Assembly: GCA_020832235.1 (NCBI GenBank)
Contig: JAFIEZ010000019.1
Location: 1-64,000 of the forward strand
Direction: 5' to 3'
Source of the DNA: Bacteroidota bacterium
GTDB taxonomy: Bacteria > Bacteroidota > Rhodothermia > Balneolales > HLUCCA01
DNA length: 64,000 nt
The translations under genes were made by a program, and so were the position numbers. Each line of letters opens with the position of its first letter. Position 1 is the first letter of the stretch. The notes under the pieces are model-generated. The model worked only from the letters and a program-made list of their open reading frames with translations, was not told the DNA's origin and did not search any database. Below, piece after piece: positions 37,141-46,759 of the stretch.

Positions 37141-38177
37141 GCCTTGTATTCTTTTACAGCCTGGATGAAAGCCCCGGCATGATGTACCGGTATATTGGGT
37201 AATATACCATGACCCAGATTAACGATATATCGTTGCACACCGAAACGATTAATCATGCGTTCTACTCCGGCTTTTATCTGCTCTGGCGGTAACATCAATT
37301 TACTGGGGTCAAAATTCCCCTGCAACGTAATATCGTTGCGAGTAGCCTGACGCGCATACTCCGGACTTACCGTCCAGTCTACCCCGATGGCTGCGGCATT
37401 CGTTTTATACGAGAGACGTTCCAGCGCGTACCAGCTGCCTTTCGGATATAAAATTACCGGTACTGTAGTGATAGACTCGCTGATTCTGCTCAAATAAGGG
37501 AAGGCCCATTCGCTGAAATCCTCCGGACCAAGAAGGCCGGCCCAAGAGTCGAATACTTGAACGGCCTGAGCCCCAGCCTCCACCTGAGCCTTGAGATACG
37601 CAATGGTAGCTTCGGTTATCACATTTAACAAATGACGGGCTGCATCCGGTTCGGTATAACAAAACTGTTTAACTCTGGCGAAATCCTTCGAACCGCGGCC
37701 TTCTACCATATAGCATAAAATGGTCCATGGGGCTCCGGCGAAACCAATGAGAGCAGCGCGACCATCGAGCCGTTTGCGGGTGATGGTGAGAGCTTCCATG
37801 ACGTAATGCAGTCGGTCGGCAACATCCGGTACGGTAATCGCCATGGCATCTGCTGCGGTACGAATCGGGTTTGGCAAGCGCGGACCTTCACCCTCATTCA
37901 GGGTTACTTCGAGTCCGAGAGCTTGTGGAATAACGAGTATATCAGAGAATATGATGGCTGCATCCGGACCAAAACGATCAATGGGCTGCATGGTGATTTC
38001 AGCGGCAAGTTCTGGCGTCTCAACCCGCTCAAAAAACGAATACTTTTTACGGAGCTCCATGTACTCGGGTAAATAACGTCCAGCTTGACGCATCATCCAT
38101 ACAGGTGGTCGATCAACTTTTTCGCCACGAAGTGCCTTCAAAAGAAGGTCGTTTTTCATTTCAGGAAATACTGACAT
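37137..38177 (-). CDS. hemE: Uroporphyrinogen decarboxylase
   Basis: Removes four carboxyl groups from uroporphyrinogen III to give coproporphyrinogen III. The 346 residues match the family. Signatures: PPVWMMRQAGRYLPEY near residue 25, with the substrate-holding Arg residues; IIFSDILVIPQALG, with the catalytic Asp; and GFAGAPWTILCYMVEG. The C-terminal YIVNLGHGILPNIPV holds the conserved His. It lies 11 bases after hemD and overlaps hemF by four bases. Confidence 0.97.
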   Translation of the reverse strand: MSVFPEMKNDLLLKALRGEKVDRPPVWMMRQAGRYLPEYMELRKKYSFFERVETPELAAEITMQPIDRFGPDAAIIFSDILVIPQALGLEVTLNEGEGPRLPNPIRTAADAMAITVPDVADRLHYVMEALTITRKRLDGRAALIGFAGAPWTILCYMVEGRGSKDFARVKQFCYTEPDAARHLLNVITEATIAYLKAQVEAGAQAVQVFDSWAGLLGPEDFSEWAFPYLSRISESITTVPVILYPKGSWYALERLSYKTNAAAIGVDWTVSPEYARQATRNDITLQGNFDPSKLMLPPEQIKAGVERMINRFGVQRYIVNLGHGILPNIPVHHAGAFIQAVKEYKA

Positions 38178-38188
38178 AGATAGTTTTA

Positions 38189-38956
38189 TTATATGTGTTT
38201 AGCTATTTCGCGGATGAGTAGCTCAGAGGTTGGAATTCTGGGAAGGTTACCATCCTCTTTATAGTCTTGCAATGCAGCCAGTGTAGTATGGCCTATGACA
38301 AAATATGGCCCACTATAATGCTGGTTCATACCCTGATTCCAAAAACTATGCACCGCACTAGGACTATAAAATGCTACGGCCTTAACGGAGTCGAGTACAT
38401 GTTGGGCTAAAGCCTTATCGAGCTGATGCTCTGTTTTGCGATACACTTCAACTTGAATCACTTCCACATGAGCTTGCAGCATCTCATCACGAAATTCAGG
38501 TCGACGAATATTGCCGCAAAAATGCATCACAGAAGTATGAACGCCGTCGTTAAGCATCATTTCCGCCAGAACAGTGCCATTATAGTCTTCCGGAAAGCGT
38601 GCCATAATGCCATATTCATCCAGCGTATCGGCCGTAATTTCACCTACCGTGTACACCGGTTTTTTTTGAAGTATTTGCAATATTTTTTCAGCTGGATTAC
38701 CCTGATCTCTGGCAGATGGTTCTTCTCGGAAAGAAGGCAATTCACCCAAAAGGGCATCAACAGCGTGCTGAGAGGTAAACACTACAGCTGTTGCGCGGTC
38801 GAGGTCTGCCCAAAAGGTGGGGTTATTACTGAGAATATGATCTATAGATGCAGGTTCTATGCCAATTAGCGGATGAATTATGGGATCAATCTCCAGTGTT
38901 GCGCACAGACGTAAATCAAAATCACTCAATGGGCGTGTGAAAAATACCGGTTTCAT
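38189..38956 (-). CDS. hemD: Uroporphyrinogen-III synthase
   Basis: Closes hydroxymethylbilane to uroporphyrinogen III with inversion of ring D. The family is poorly conserved and the assignment rests on both sequence and position. The 255-residue protein opens KPVFFTRPLSDFDLR, has a VVFTSQHAVDALL strand and VYTVGEITADTLDEYG. The second half has VYRKTEHQ, AVAFYSPSAVHSFW and VIGHTTLAAL. The position between hemC (4-base overlap) and hemE is the usual one for hemD. Confidence 0.93.
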   Translation of the reverse strand: MKPVFFTRPLSDFDLRLCATLEIDPIIHPLIGIEPASIDHILSNNPTFWADLDRATAVVFTSQHAVDALLGELPSFREEPSARDQGNPAEKILQILQKKPVYTVGEITADTLDEYGIMARFPEDYNGTVLAEMMLNDGVHTSVMHFCGNIRRPEFRDEMLQAHVEVIQVEVYRKTEHQLDKALAQHVLDSVKAVAFYSPSAVHSFWNQGMNQHYSGPYFVIGHTTLAALQDYKEDGNLPRIPTSELLIREIAKHI

Positions 38957-39882
38957 GCCTTCCCTATGATATCGGCTGCGCCGGCCTCAAGTAGTGCATT
39001 GGCTGCACGTAATCCCAGGGCTACTACAGCTTCTGCATCAGTCGCATCGGCCTGAAGGTTTACATCCAGGTGCAGTTTCCCATCGGGAGATAGCACATTG
39101 GCAAAGAGTTCGTATTGGCTTCCATCTTCAGACTTCCGGACATAAACACCGACGGGAGCACTGCACCCGCCCTCAAGCCGACTCAAACATGCACGTTCTG
39201 CACGCACACTCAAGGCGGTTTCCAGGTGATGGTGTGGCAAAAATGCTTCAAAAACGTGGCGGTCCTCCTCGCGTGCCATAACGGCAACCGCACCTTGCGC
39301 TGGTGCACAGATCATCCAATCGAGGTAGGCACTGATTCGGTGTTCCAGACCCAATCGCTTAAGCCCGGCAGCAGCAAATATAGCCCCGTCCCAATTACTT
39401 TTATCTAATTTTCGCAGGCGTGTTTGAACATTACCACGGATGTCGGTTGTATTATGCTGCGGGAATCGATGCAACCATTGACCTGCCCGGCGAATACTGC
39501 TGGTTGCGATTAAGCCTTCATTAATCTCCCCATCCATAAACTGCTCGGGCGTGAGCGGATGGTCTTCTCGCATAACCAACACATCCCGCGGATCTTCGCG
39601 CTCAAATACAGCCACAATAGTTAATCCATCGGGCAGCTGTGTGGGGATGTCTTTGTGAGAATGTACCGCGATATCAATTCGATTTTCGAGCAGTGCATCG
39701 TCCAGGGCCTTGGTAAATACTCCCTTGCCCCCCATCAAAGGCAGAGGTGTATCTAGTACAAGATCGCCTTCTGTTTTGATGAATATGATTTCGGTCTGAT
39801 TACCGGTGGAGGCCAGCGCTGCGGCAACATGTTCGGCCTGCCATAGGGCCAATTTACTATCTCGGGTTCCGATACGAATCAA
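38953..39882 (-). CDS. hemC: Hydroxymethylbilane synthase (porphobilinogen deaminase)
   Basis: Polymerises four porphobilinogens on its dipyrromethane cofactor. The 309 residues show RIGTRDSKLALWQAEHV, IAVHSHKDIPTQLPDG, IATSSIRRAGQWL and DIRGNVQTRLRKL. The cofactor-binding cysteine lies in RLEGGCSAPVGVYV. The start is probably TTG at 39882, since no ATG lies in frame nearby. It overlaps hemD by four bases and follows hemA after 59 bases. Confidence 0.97.
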   Translation of the reverse strand: MIRIGTRDSKLALWQAEHVAAALASTGNQTEIIFIKTEGDLVLDTPLPLMGGKGVFTKALDDALLENRIDIAVHSHKDIPTQLPDGLTIVAVFEREDPRDVLVMREDHPLTPEQFMDGEINEGLIATSSIRRAGQWLHRFPQHNTTDIRGNVQTRLRKLDKSNWDGAIFAAAGLKRLGLEHRISAYLDWMICAPAQGAVAVMAREEDRHVFEAFLPHHHLETALSVRAERACLSRLEGGCSAPVGVYVRKSEDGSQYELFANVLSPDGKLHLDVNLQADATDAEAVVALGLRAANALLEAGAADIIGKA

Positions 39883-39941
39883 TGTGTGCTCCTTTGGTAT
39901 ACAAGGGCAGAGGGTATGGGCCTTACTGCCAATACGTTGTG

Positions 39942-41207
39942 TTATTTTTCCACTTCGATCTTGAACATATCCTGCACAACACGAGCAATATGATCATCGT
40001 GTTCGTGCTGCTCTTTCAAATGGTCAATTGAATAGGCCAATATCTTATTAACAATACGGCGAGTTAGTTGCTCGGCGTGCTGACCTTCGGAAGATGAAAA
40101 ACGTTTCGTGTAACGCTCCATTTCTGCGCTGCGGATATCTTCTAACTTTGCTGTGAGCGCTCGTATTGTAGGAACTACACGTTGTTCGCTTAACCAGCGC
40201 TTAAAGTCGTTTATCTCTTCGGTGATGATATCTTCAACCAAGGGAATATTTGCCTCCCTTTCTCTGTAAGTCGCATCAAGACGATCATTTAACATATCCA
40301 TGTTAATTAAGCGCACACCATCCATCTGCCCAACTGCAGGATCGATATTTCGTGGCACAGATAAATCCATCATTACCAGAGGCTGATGCTTACCATCAGC
40401 ACGTATTTGTGATACCTGGTCGGCAGTAATAATGGGCTCCTGAGCACCGGTGGCTACGATAACCAAATCGGCATAAGGAAGCTTCTCATGCAAATCACTG
40501 AGTGGAGCTACATCAACTTGAAATCGCTCAGCCAGTCGCTCTGCTTTTTGTGCACTTCTATTTAAGAGCGTTACCTGTTTTACTCCCATATTGATGAGGT
40601 TCAGACAGGTCACCTTCCCAATTTTTCCAGTTCCGATTAGCAGTACACGCTTGTCACGCAGATTGTCCATTTCATGCTTTGCAGCCTGCACAGCTGCATA
40701 AGCCGTAGTTGCAGCGCCAGAACCCAGAGAAGTTTCTGTACGCGAACGTTTATGTGCCCTGAATATGGATTGGATACAACGATGCATTACGCCGTCAAGC
40801 ATATTGAAATCGCCGGCACGGTCATAGGCAGTCTTAACTTGCTTTATGATTTGCAGGTCGCCAAGAATTTGTGCGTCCAGACCTACAGATACCCGAAAAA
40901 AATGATGTACCGCATCCTCACCGCGCTTTGTGAACCCGTATTTCTCAAATTCAGCGCGTGTTCCGTGAGAATATTTTATTAAAAGTCCCATCAGCATTTC
41001 AGGACGGTCGCCTCTGGTGAACAACTCTGTTCTATTACAAGTGCTAAGCACGATAATTCCACCCAGCCCGAGCGCATCGGCCTCACGAAGCAATTGCTCC
41101 TGAGCGTCGTTACTTAGTGAAAACCGTTCACGAACGTCGAGTTCAGCATACCAGTGGCTTATCCCTACCACCAGAAAGTCTGAAAGTAATGCAGTACGTA
41201 ATGACAT
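39942..41207 (-). CDS. hemA: Glutamyl-tRNA reductase
   Basis: First step of the C5 pathway: reduces glutamyl-tRNA(Glu) to glutamate-1-semialdehyde with NADPH. The 421 residues hold the catalytic cysteine in VLSTCNRTELF, the HHFFRVSVGLDAQILGD signature, the Rossmann motif VLLIGTGKIGKV with LLNRSAQKAERLAERF, and a C-terminal dimerisation helix. The regulation expected for this family, degradation or heme feedback on the N-terminus, cannot be read here. It lies 8 bases downstream of hemH. Confidence 0.97.
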   Translation of the reverse strand: MSLRTALLSDFLVVGISHWYAELDVRERFSLSNDAQEQLLREADALGLGGIIVLSTCNRTELFTRGDRPEMLMGLLIKYSHGTRAEFEKYGFTKRGEDAVHHFFRVSVGLDAQILGDLQIIKQVKTAYDRAGDFNMLDGVMHRCIQSIFRAHKRSRTETSLGSGAATTAYAAVQAAKHEMDNLRDKRVLLIGTGKIGKVTCLNLINMGVKQVTLLNRSAQKAERLAERFQVDVAPLSDLHEKLPYADLVIVATGAQEPIITADQVSQIRADGKHQPLVMMDLSVPRNIDPAVGQMDGVRLINMDMLNDRLDATYREREANIPLVEDIITEEINDFKRWLSEQRVVPTIRALTAKLEDIRSAEMERYTKRFSSSEGQHAEQLTRRIVNKILAYSIDHLKEQHEHDDHIARVVQDMFKIEVEK

Positions 41208-41215
41208 ACGTAGTT

Positions 41216-42361
41216 TTATACTGTTGTTGCAGCCTCTTCACCGGATGCAGCACCATTCTGCTCCGTCTCCAAGGCGTTTTTATCCACTTTAACATGTTCA
41301 ATCCGGAACTTCACTTCATCCACCAGTGCCCGGATATACTTCGGGTGATCATTCAATCCCCCGGTAACTTCTAATTTATCGTAATGATATCCATCTTCTT
41401 CCAATTCTTCCGGAAGTTCAATTCCCAACTCGTGAAGCGTCTCGATATGGTCGGTTACAAATGCAACAGGAACCATCAGAAAATGCTTCACTCCATATTC
41501 AATAAGTCTTTTAACCAGGTCTTCGGTGTTGGGTTGGGTCCACTTCTGAGGACCTACTCTGGACTGGTAACTCACCCAATAATTTTCACGACGATCGCGC
41601 ATGTCCATAATGGCTTCAACCGAATCAACAATTTGATCGGTATACGGGTCGCCACTTTCAACTTCAAGTAGTGGAGTGCCATGAGCGGTAAAAATGATAT
41701 GAACTTTCGCCTTTTCCTCCTCCGTGAAGCGTGCCATAGCCTCATCGATTCGCTCATTTACAGCTTCAAGGAAAGGCTGACTCAGGTGGTACGATTTAAC
41801 CGCATATTCCTGCCACTTGGGCTCTTTACCCTGCTTGGTGAAATCTTTAGAGATATCTTCCCAATCTCGCAAGCTAGAGCCGGTTGTGGTCCACGAAAAA
41901 TGAGGATAAAGCGGCAATAACACCGCATGTTCAATTCCGTCTTCAATCATTTCATCCATCACCTGCCAGGCAAAGGGCCTCCAATAGCGCATGGCAGTAT
42001 AAACCTTTACATCAAACTCGGGGAGCTCTTCTTTGAGGCTTTTCTCCAGTGTTCTGCGTTGCAATTCGGTAAGCGGATTTATAGGCGAACAACAATCCGA
42101 AACCACCTTATTTGCGCGATTAAGACAATACTTGCTTCCCATACATCCTTTCGGACAACCGTTAATTTCCCGGTATTTCTCCGCAATTTTCTTGTAACGA
42201 AGCTTCGAAATAACGGAGGCAAGACCCGTCTGAAATCTTCCTCCTCCAAGTTTGATGATATCTTCGTCACGAAAGAGGTTGTATAAAAACTCTTTTGTTG
42301 CTTCTTCTGAGGTTGGTCCACCTAAATTAGTAACAACTACACCTAGCTTTGGTTTATGCAT
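41216..42361 (-). CDS. hemH: Ferrochelatase
   Basis: Inserts Fe2+ into protoporphyrin IX. The 381 residues begin LGVVVTNLGGPTSEEATKEFL. The active-site His is in IIFTAHGTPLLEVESGDPY, and the conserved Glu in VTDHIETLHELGIEL. Three cysteines at GCPKGCMGSKYC near residues 68-79 might bind an iron-sulfur cluster or disulfide, as some ferrochelatases do elsewhere in the chain. It heads the operon hemH-hemA-hemC-hemD-hemE-hemF, so the last enzyme of the pathway is transcribed first. The C-terminal tail is Glu/Ala-rich. Confidence 0.96.
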   Translation of the reverse strand: MHKPKLGVVVTNLGGPTSEEATKEFLYNLFRDEDIIKLGGGRFQTGLASVISKLRYKKIAEKYREINGCPKGCMGSKYCLNRANKVVSDCCSPINPLTELQRRTLEKSLKEELPEFDVKVYTAMRYWRPFAWQVMDEMIEDGIEHAVLLPLYPHFSWTTTGSSLRDWEDISKDFTKQGKEPKWQEYAVKSYHLSQPFLEAVNERIDEAMARFTEEEKAKVHIIFTAHGTPLLEVESGDPYTDQIVDSVEAIMDMRDRRENYWVSYQSRVGPQKWTQPNTEDLVKRLIEYGVKHFLMVPVAFVTDHIETLHELGIELPEELEEDGYHYDKLEVTGGLNDHPKYIRALVDEVKFRIEHVKVDKNALETEQNGAASGEEAATTV

Positions 42362-42565
42362 ACTAACAAGTACTGTTTCGGGCTGTAATAGATATCGTGC
42401 CCGGATTTTTGAATATTATTTAACAGAAATGATAAACATTCTGATTCAAGAACTAATATCGCCCCTGAATGTGAAGAGATTGTGAAGTATACCGTGCATA
42501 CATGCCCTTGCAGTAATTTAGAAATGTTCTATACAAGTCAGATTTTCAAGACCTCTTTATGACAG
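42362..42565. other. Divergent intergenic region between hemH and the tyrosine phenol-lyase locus
   Basis: Together with the leader to 42928 this is the largest gene-free stretch of the window (about 570 bases). The part up to 42565 is AT-rich and should hold the hem operon promoter. I see no convincing hexamer pair, riboswitch or palindrome there. Confidence 0.5.
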
Positions 42566-42694
42566 ATGTCTGAACGTCAACATACCCAATTCTCGCATGT
42601 TCAGCACCATCAATTCAGATTACTCCTAAAGCGTGAAGAGTCCGACTTCCCGGGCATTCAGATCCGTCAAGAAAAAGTTACGATAGGGAAATGA
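42566..42694 (+). CDS. Possible 42-residue small ORF upstream of tyrosine phenol-lyase
   Basis: ATG at 42566 to TGA at 42694 encodes a hydrophilic peptide that starts MSERQHTQFSHVQHHQFRLL and is rich in Gln, His and Arg. No ribosome-binding site is clear, and no tryptophan- or tyrosine-sensing motif like that of the TnaC leader is present. It could be a real small protein, a gene remnant or chance. Confidence 0.25.
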   Translation: MSERQHTQFSHVQHHQFRLLLKREESDFPGIQIRQEKVTIGK

Positions 42695-42735
42695 GCCGTA
42701 TTAATTTTGGTAAGCCCCCCCTTCAATAGAGGAAC

Positions 42736-44308
<1,573 letters not shown>

Positions 44309-44322
44309 CCCGACCGTTGGAG

Positions 44323-44372
44323 CTGTCTGCAACCTGATGATATGGGTATCGGGTTGCGGGCAGTTCATTTTT
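44323..44372 (+). terminator. Terminator after tyrosine phenol-lyase
   Basis: Twelve-base-pair stem (CTGTCTGCAACC at 44323-44334 with GGTTGCGGGCAG at 44352-44363, two G-U pairs) followed by TTCATTTTT. It lies 15 bases after the stop and immediately before the end of the convergent gene at 44376. Confidence 0.8.
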
Positions 44373-44375
44373 GGC

Positions 44376-45173
44376 TCAGTACTGAAACACGTACAACTCA
44401 TCACTGTCGTCATTAACGATGTATATCCTGTTTTGGTCCACATCAACGACGAGGCCTTCCCCCTTGCTGAGTCCAGTGAGATAAGCCCTTTGCGGCTGCA
44501 GGTTGATATCGGTAACCACGATCTTTGCCGACTCATCACTGAGCAACCAGATTTCATCATTCACCTCATCGAAAAATAGCGCAGAGAGGTCCGTAACCTT
44601 GAAGATTCCAAAGAAATTGACTTCTGAGATGTCAAGCACAGACAAATCTGCCAACGCCATACGAATGAAGAGCATGGGATTTTTCTCGTTCACAACATAG
44701 AGTTCATCTCGCTCGGGGTTTATCGTTATGCCCTCTAACCCGTCATTTGGATTTTCCCCGGGAATGTCAAGGGTTTTAATTCGAAGAATTTCTCCCCTTT
44801 TGTTGAGTTCACGAACTTCCCGAAGTCGCTCTTCAACCACAAAAATCGTCCGAGTAACTGGATTAACCGTTATGCCTTCCAGGTCATCTCCTGAATAGTC
44901 GAGCCTTTCCAGTATGTTTCCTGTGAACGATATGCGATAAATTCCGCCACCTCGATCATCACTCACGGTCCACAGTGCGTTTCGATCTACACTGAATGAC
45001 AACCCGGATGGATCCGAGATATCCAGAGGATAGGATGCAATCAGCGTAAGCTCACTGTAGCGAATGGTTCCATCTTTACCGGAACACCCTATCCAAAAAA
45101 ATAACACACACACCACCGTCAACAGTGATGTGTGTGTATTAGGTACATAAAGCCGGCTATCTTTTTTTTGCAT
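44376..45173 (-). CDS. SdiA-regulated family lipoprotein (beta-propeller)
   Basis: A 265-residue protein of the SdiA-regulated (YjiK) family, predicted as a calcium-binding beta-propeller. A signal segment with lipobox WIGC (Cys30) suggests a lipoprotein. Propeller blades show as repeated phrases: DPSGLSFSVDRNALWTVSDD, DLEGITVNPVTRTIFVVEE, GLEGITINPERDELYVVNE and LSALFFDEVNDEIWLLSDES. The function is unknown in most species. It is 16 bases behind the sugar porter on the same strand, so co-expression is likely. Confidence 0.83.
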   Translation of the reverse strand: MQKKDSRLYVPNTHTSLLTVVCVLFFWIGCSGKDGTIRYSELTLIASYPLDISDPSGLSFSVDRNALWTVSDDRGGGIYRISFTGNILERLDYSGDDLEGITVNPVTRTIFVVEERLREVRELNKRGEILRIKTLDIPGENPNDGLEGITINPERDELYVVNEKNPMLFIRMALADLSVLDISEVNFFGIFKVTDLSALFFDEVNDEIWLLSDESAKIVVTDINLQPQRAYLTGLSKGEGLVVDVDQNRIYIVNDDSDELYVFQY

Positions 45174-45189
45174 GCATTACAACTTCACC

Positions 45190-46626
45190 TCACTCAACCG
45201 CCTGTCGGGAGAGGTCTTCAAGGGTCTGGCCCTTCGTTTCTCGTACAAATTTCCTTACGAAAAAGTACGAAACGATACCGAAGAATGCATAAATACCGTA
45301 CGATAGGCCCAGTCCTATGGAGGCCAGCAGCACCGGGAAACTCATGGTTATAGCAAAATTGGCTCCCCATTGGGCAAGTCCGCAAATGGCCAAAGCTGCT
45401 CCACGGAACTGATTCGGGAACATTTCCCCGAGCATTACCCACATCACGGGTCCCCATGAGAACGCGAAAAATGCGATATAGCCATTGGCAGCAAGCAGTG
45501 CGTACAGTCCGTTGTTGCCTTCCAGAATAAGATTACCGGAATCGCCGATGCTCGCCGTACCAAAAAATAGGGCAAGGATACCAAGCATCACGGCCTGACC
45601 CAGAGAACCAATCAGCAGCAAAGGCTTACGTCCTAACTTATCTACCAGCGCAATAGCTACAAACGTGAATGAGATATTAACGGCCCCGCTGATGACGTTC
45701 ACCAGCAACGCATCCGACTCGGTAAATCCGGCAGCCTGCCAAAGTGTAGCCCCATAGTAGAATACCACGTTGATACCGGTAAACTGCTGCAAAACGGCAA
45801 GTGCAACACCAATCCACACTATAGGATGAATGCCTCCGGTAATGCGATTGATGATATCCGACAATCTGGGCTTGCGGTCGGCCGTTACCGTAGATAAAAT
45901 ATCGGCCACTTTCTTGTCCGCATCTTCGCCATGAGAGAGGCTTTTGAGAATGGCTGTAGCCTCTTCCGTACGCCCAACGGCTACCAGGTAACGCGGCGAC
46001 TCGGGAATAAAAAACAACAAAATGAAGAACAAACCGGCGGGTATGATTTCAACCCAGAACATCCACTGCCATGCCTGAAATCCTCCCCAGAAGGTCATCG
46101 ATGCCCCACCGGATGCATTGGCAATGAGATAGTTACTCAAAAAAGCAACAAATAATCCAAGTACGATGGCTAACTGCTGTAACGTGGTAAGGCGACCACG
46201 TATGCGAGATGGGGCGATTTCAGAAATATAGGCTGGTGCCAGAATACTGGCCGCTCCAACGGCAAGCCCTCCAACAATACGGAAGAAAACAAACTGCGTT
46301 GATGTGGCTGCAATTCCAGAGCCCCAGGCGCTCAGAATAAATGCTAATGCCGCAAAAAACATAATGGTACGCCGACCGAATTTATCGGCCATAGTTCCCG
46401 CAAAAAAGGCACCAATAGCGCAGCCCAACAGCATAGAGGCAACGTTAAAGCCCGTACCAACAGCATCAGAGTTAAAGGCCGACTGCAACGCACCAACAGT
46501 ACCGTTAATGACACCACTATCGAAGCCAAACAGAAAACCACCAATTGCAGCAACAGAAGAAATCAGGAAAATACGAAACGTGTTCTCCTGACCATGTGCT
46601 GTGAGATCAGCTTGATCTTTACCCAT
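45190..46626 (-). CDS. Sugar porter family MFS transporter
   Basis: A 478-residue sugar:H+ symporter-like protein of the MFS sugar porter family. Signatures: GGFLFGFDSGVINGTVGAL in helix 1, DKFGRRTIMFFAA in loop 2-3, PESPRYLVAVGR after helix 6, and GRKPLLLIGSLGQ. Also visible is the C-terminal RETKGQTLEDLS (PETKG-like motif). The sugar cannot be told from sequence; xylose, glucose and galactose are common. It is probably transcribed with the SdiA-regulated-type lipoprotein. Twelve helices are expected. Confidence 0.9.
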   Translation of the reverse strand: MGKDQADLTAHGQENTFRIFLISSVAAIGGFLFGFDSGVINGTVGALQSAFNSDAVGTGFNVASMLLGCAIGAFFAGTMADKFGRRTIMFFAALAFILSAWGSGIAATSTQFVFFRIVGGLAVGAASILAPAYISEIAPSRIRGRLTTLQQLAIVLGLFVAFLSNYLIANASGGASMTFWGGFQAWQWMFWVEIIPAGLFFILLFFIPESPRYLVAVGRTEEATAILKSLSHGEDADKKVADILSTVTADRKPRLSDIINRITGGIHPIVWIGVALAVLQQFTGINVVFYYGATLWQAAGFTESDALLVNVISGAVNISFTFVAIALVDKLGRKPLLLIGSLGQAVMLGILALFFGTASIGDSGNLILEGNNGLYALLAANGYIAFFAFSWGPVMWVMLGEMFPNQFRGAALAICGLAQWGANFAITMSFPVLLASIGLGLSYGIYAFFGIVSYFFVRKFVRETKGQTLEDLSRQAVE

Positions 46627-46759
46627 GACAACTTTACTCCATTAATTGTTAAACGACTGTTATTTACACAATTCCTCCTGCAAGCGTATTCAGGCAGCTG
46701 TTGCCAACTACACCTCCGCTAACATCTGGCATTCAGAAAAGACCCTGCACAATGCAAAA

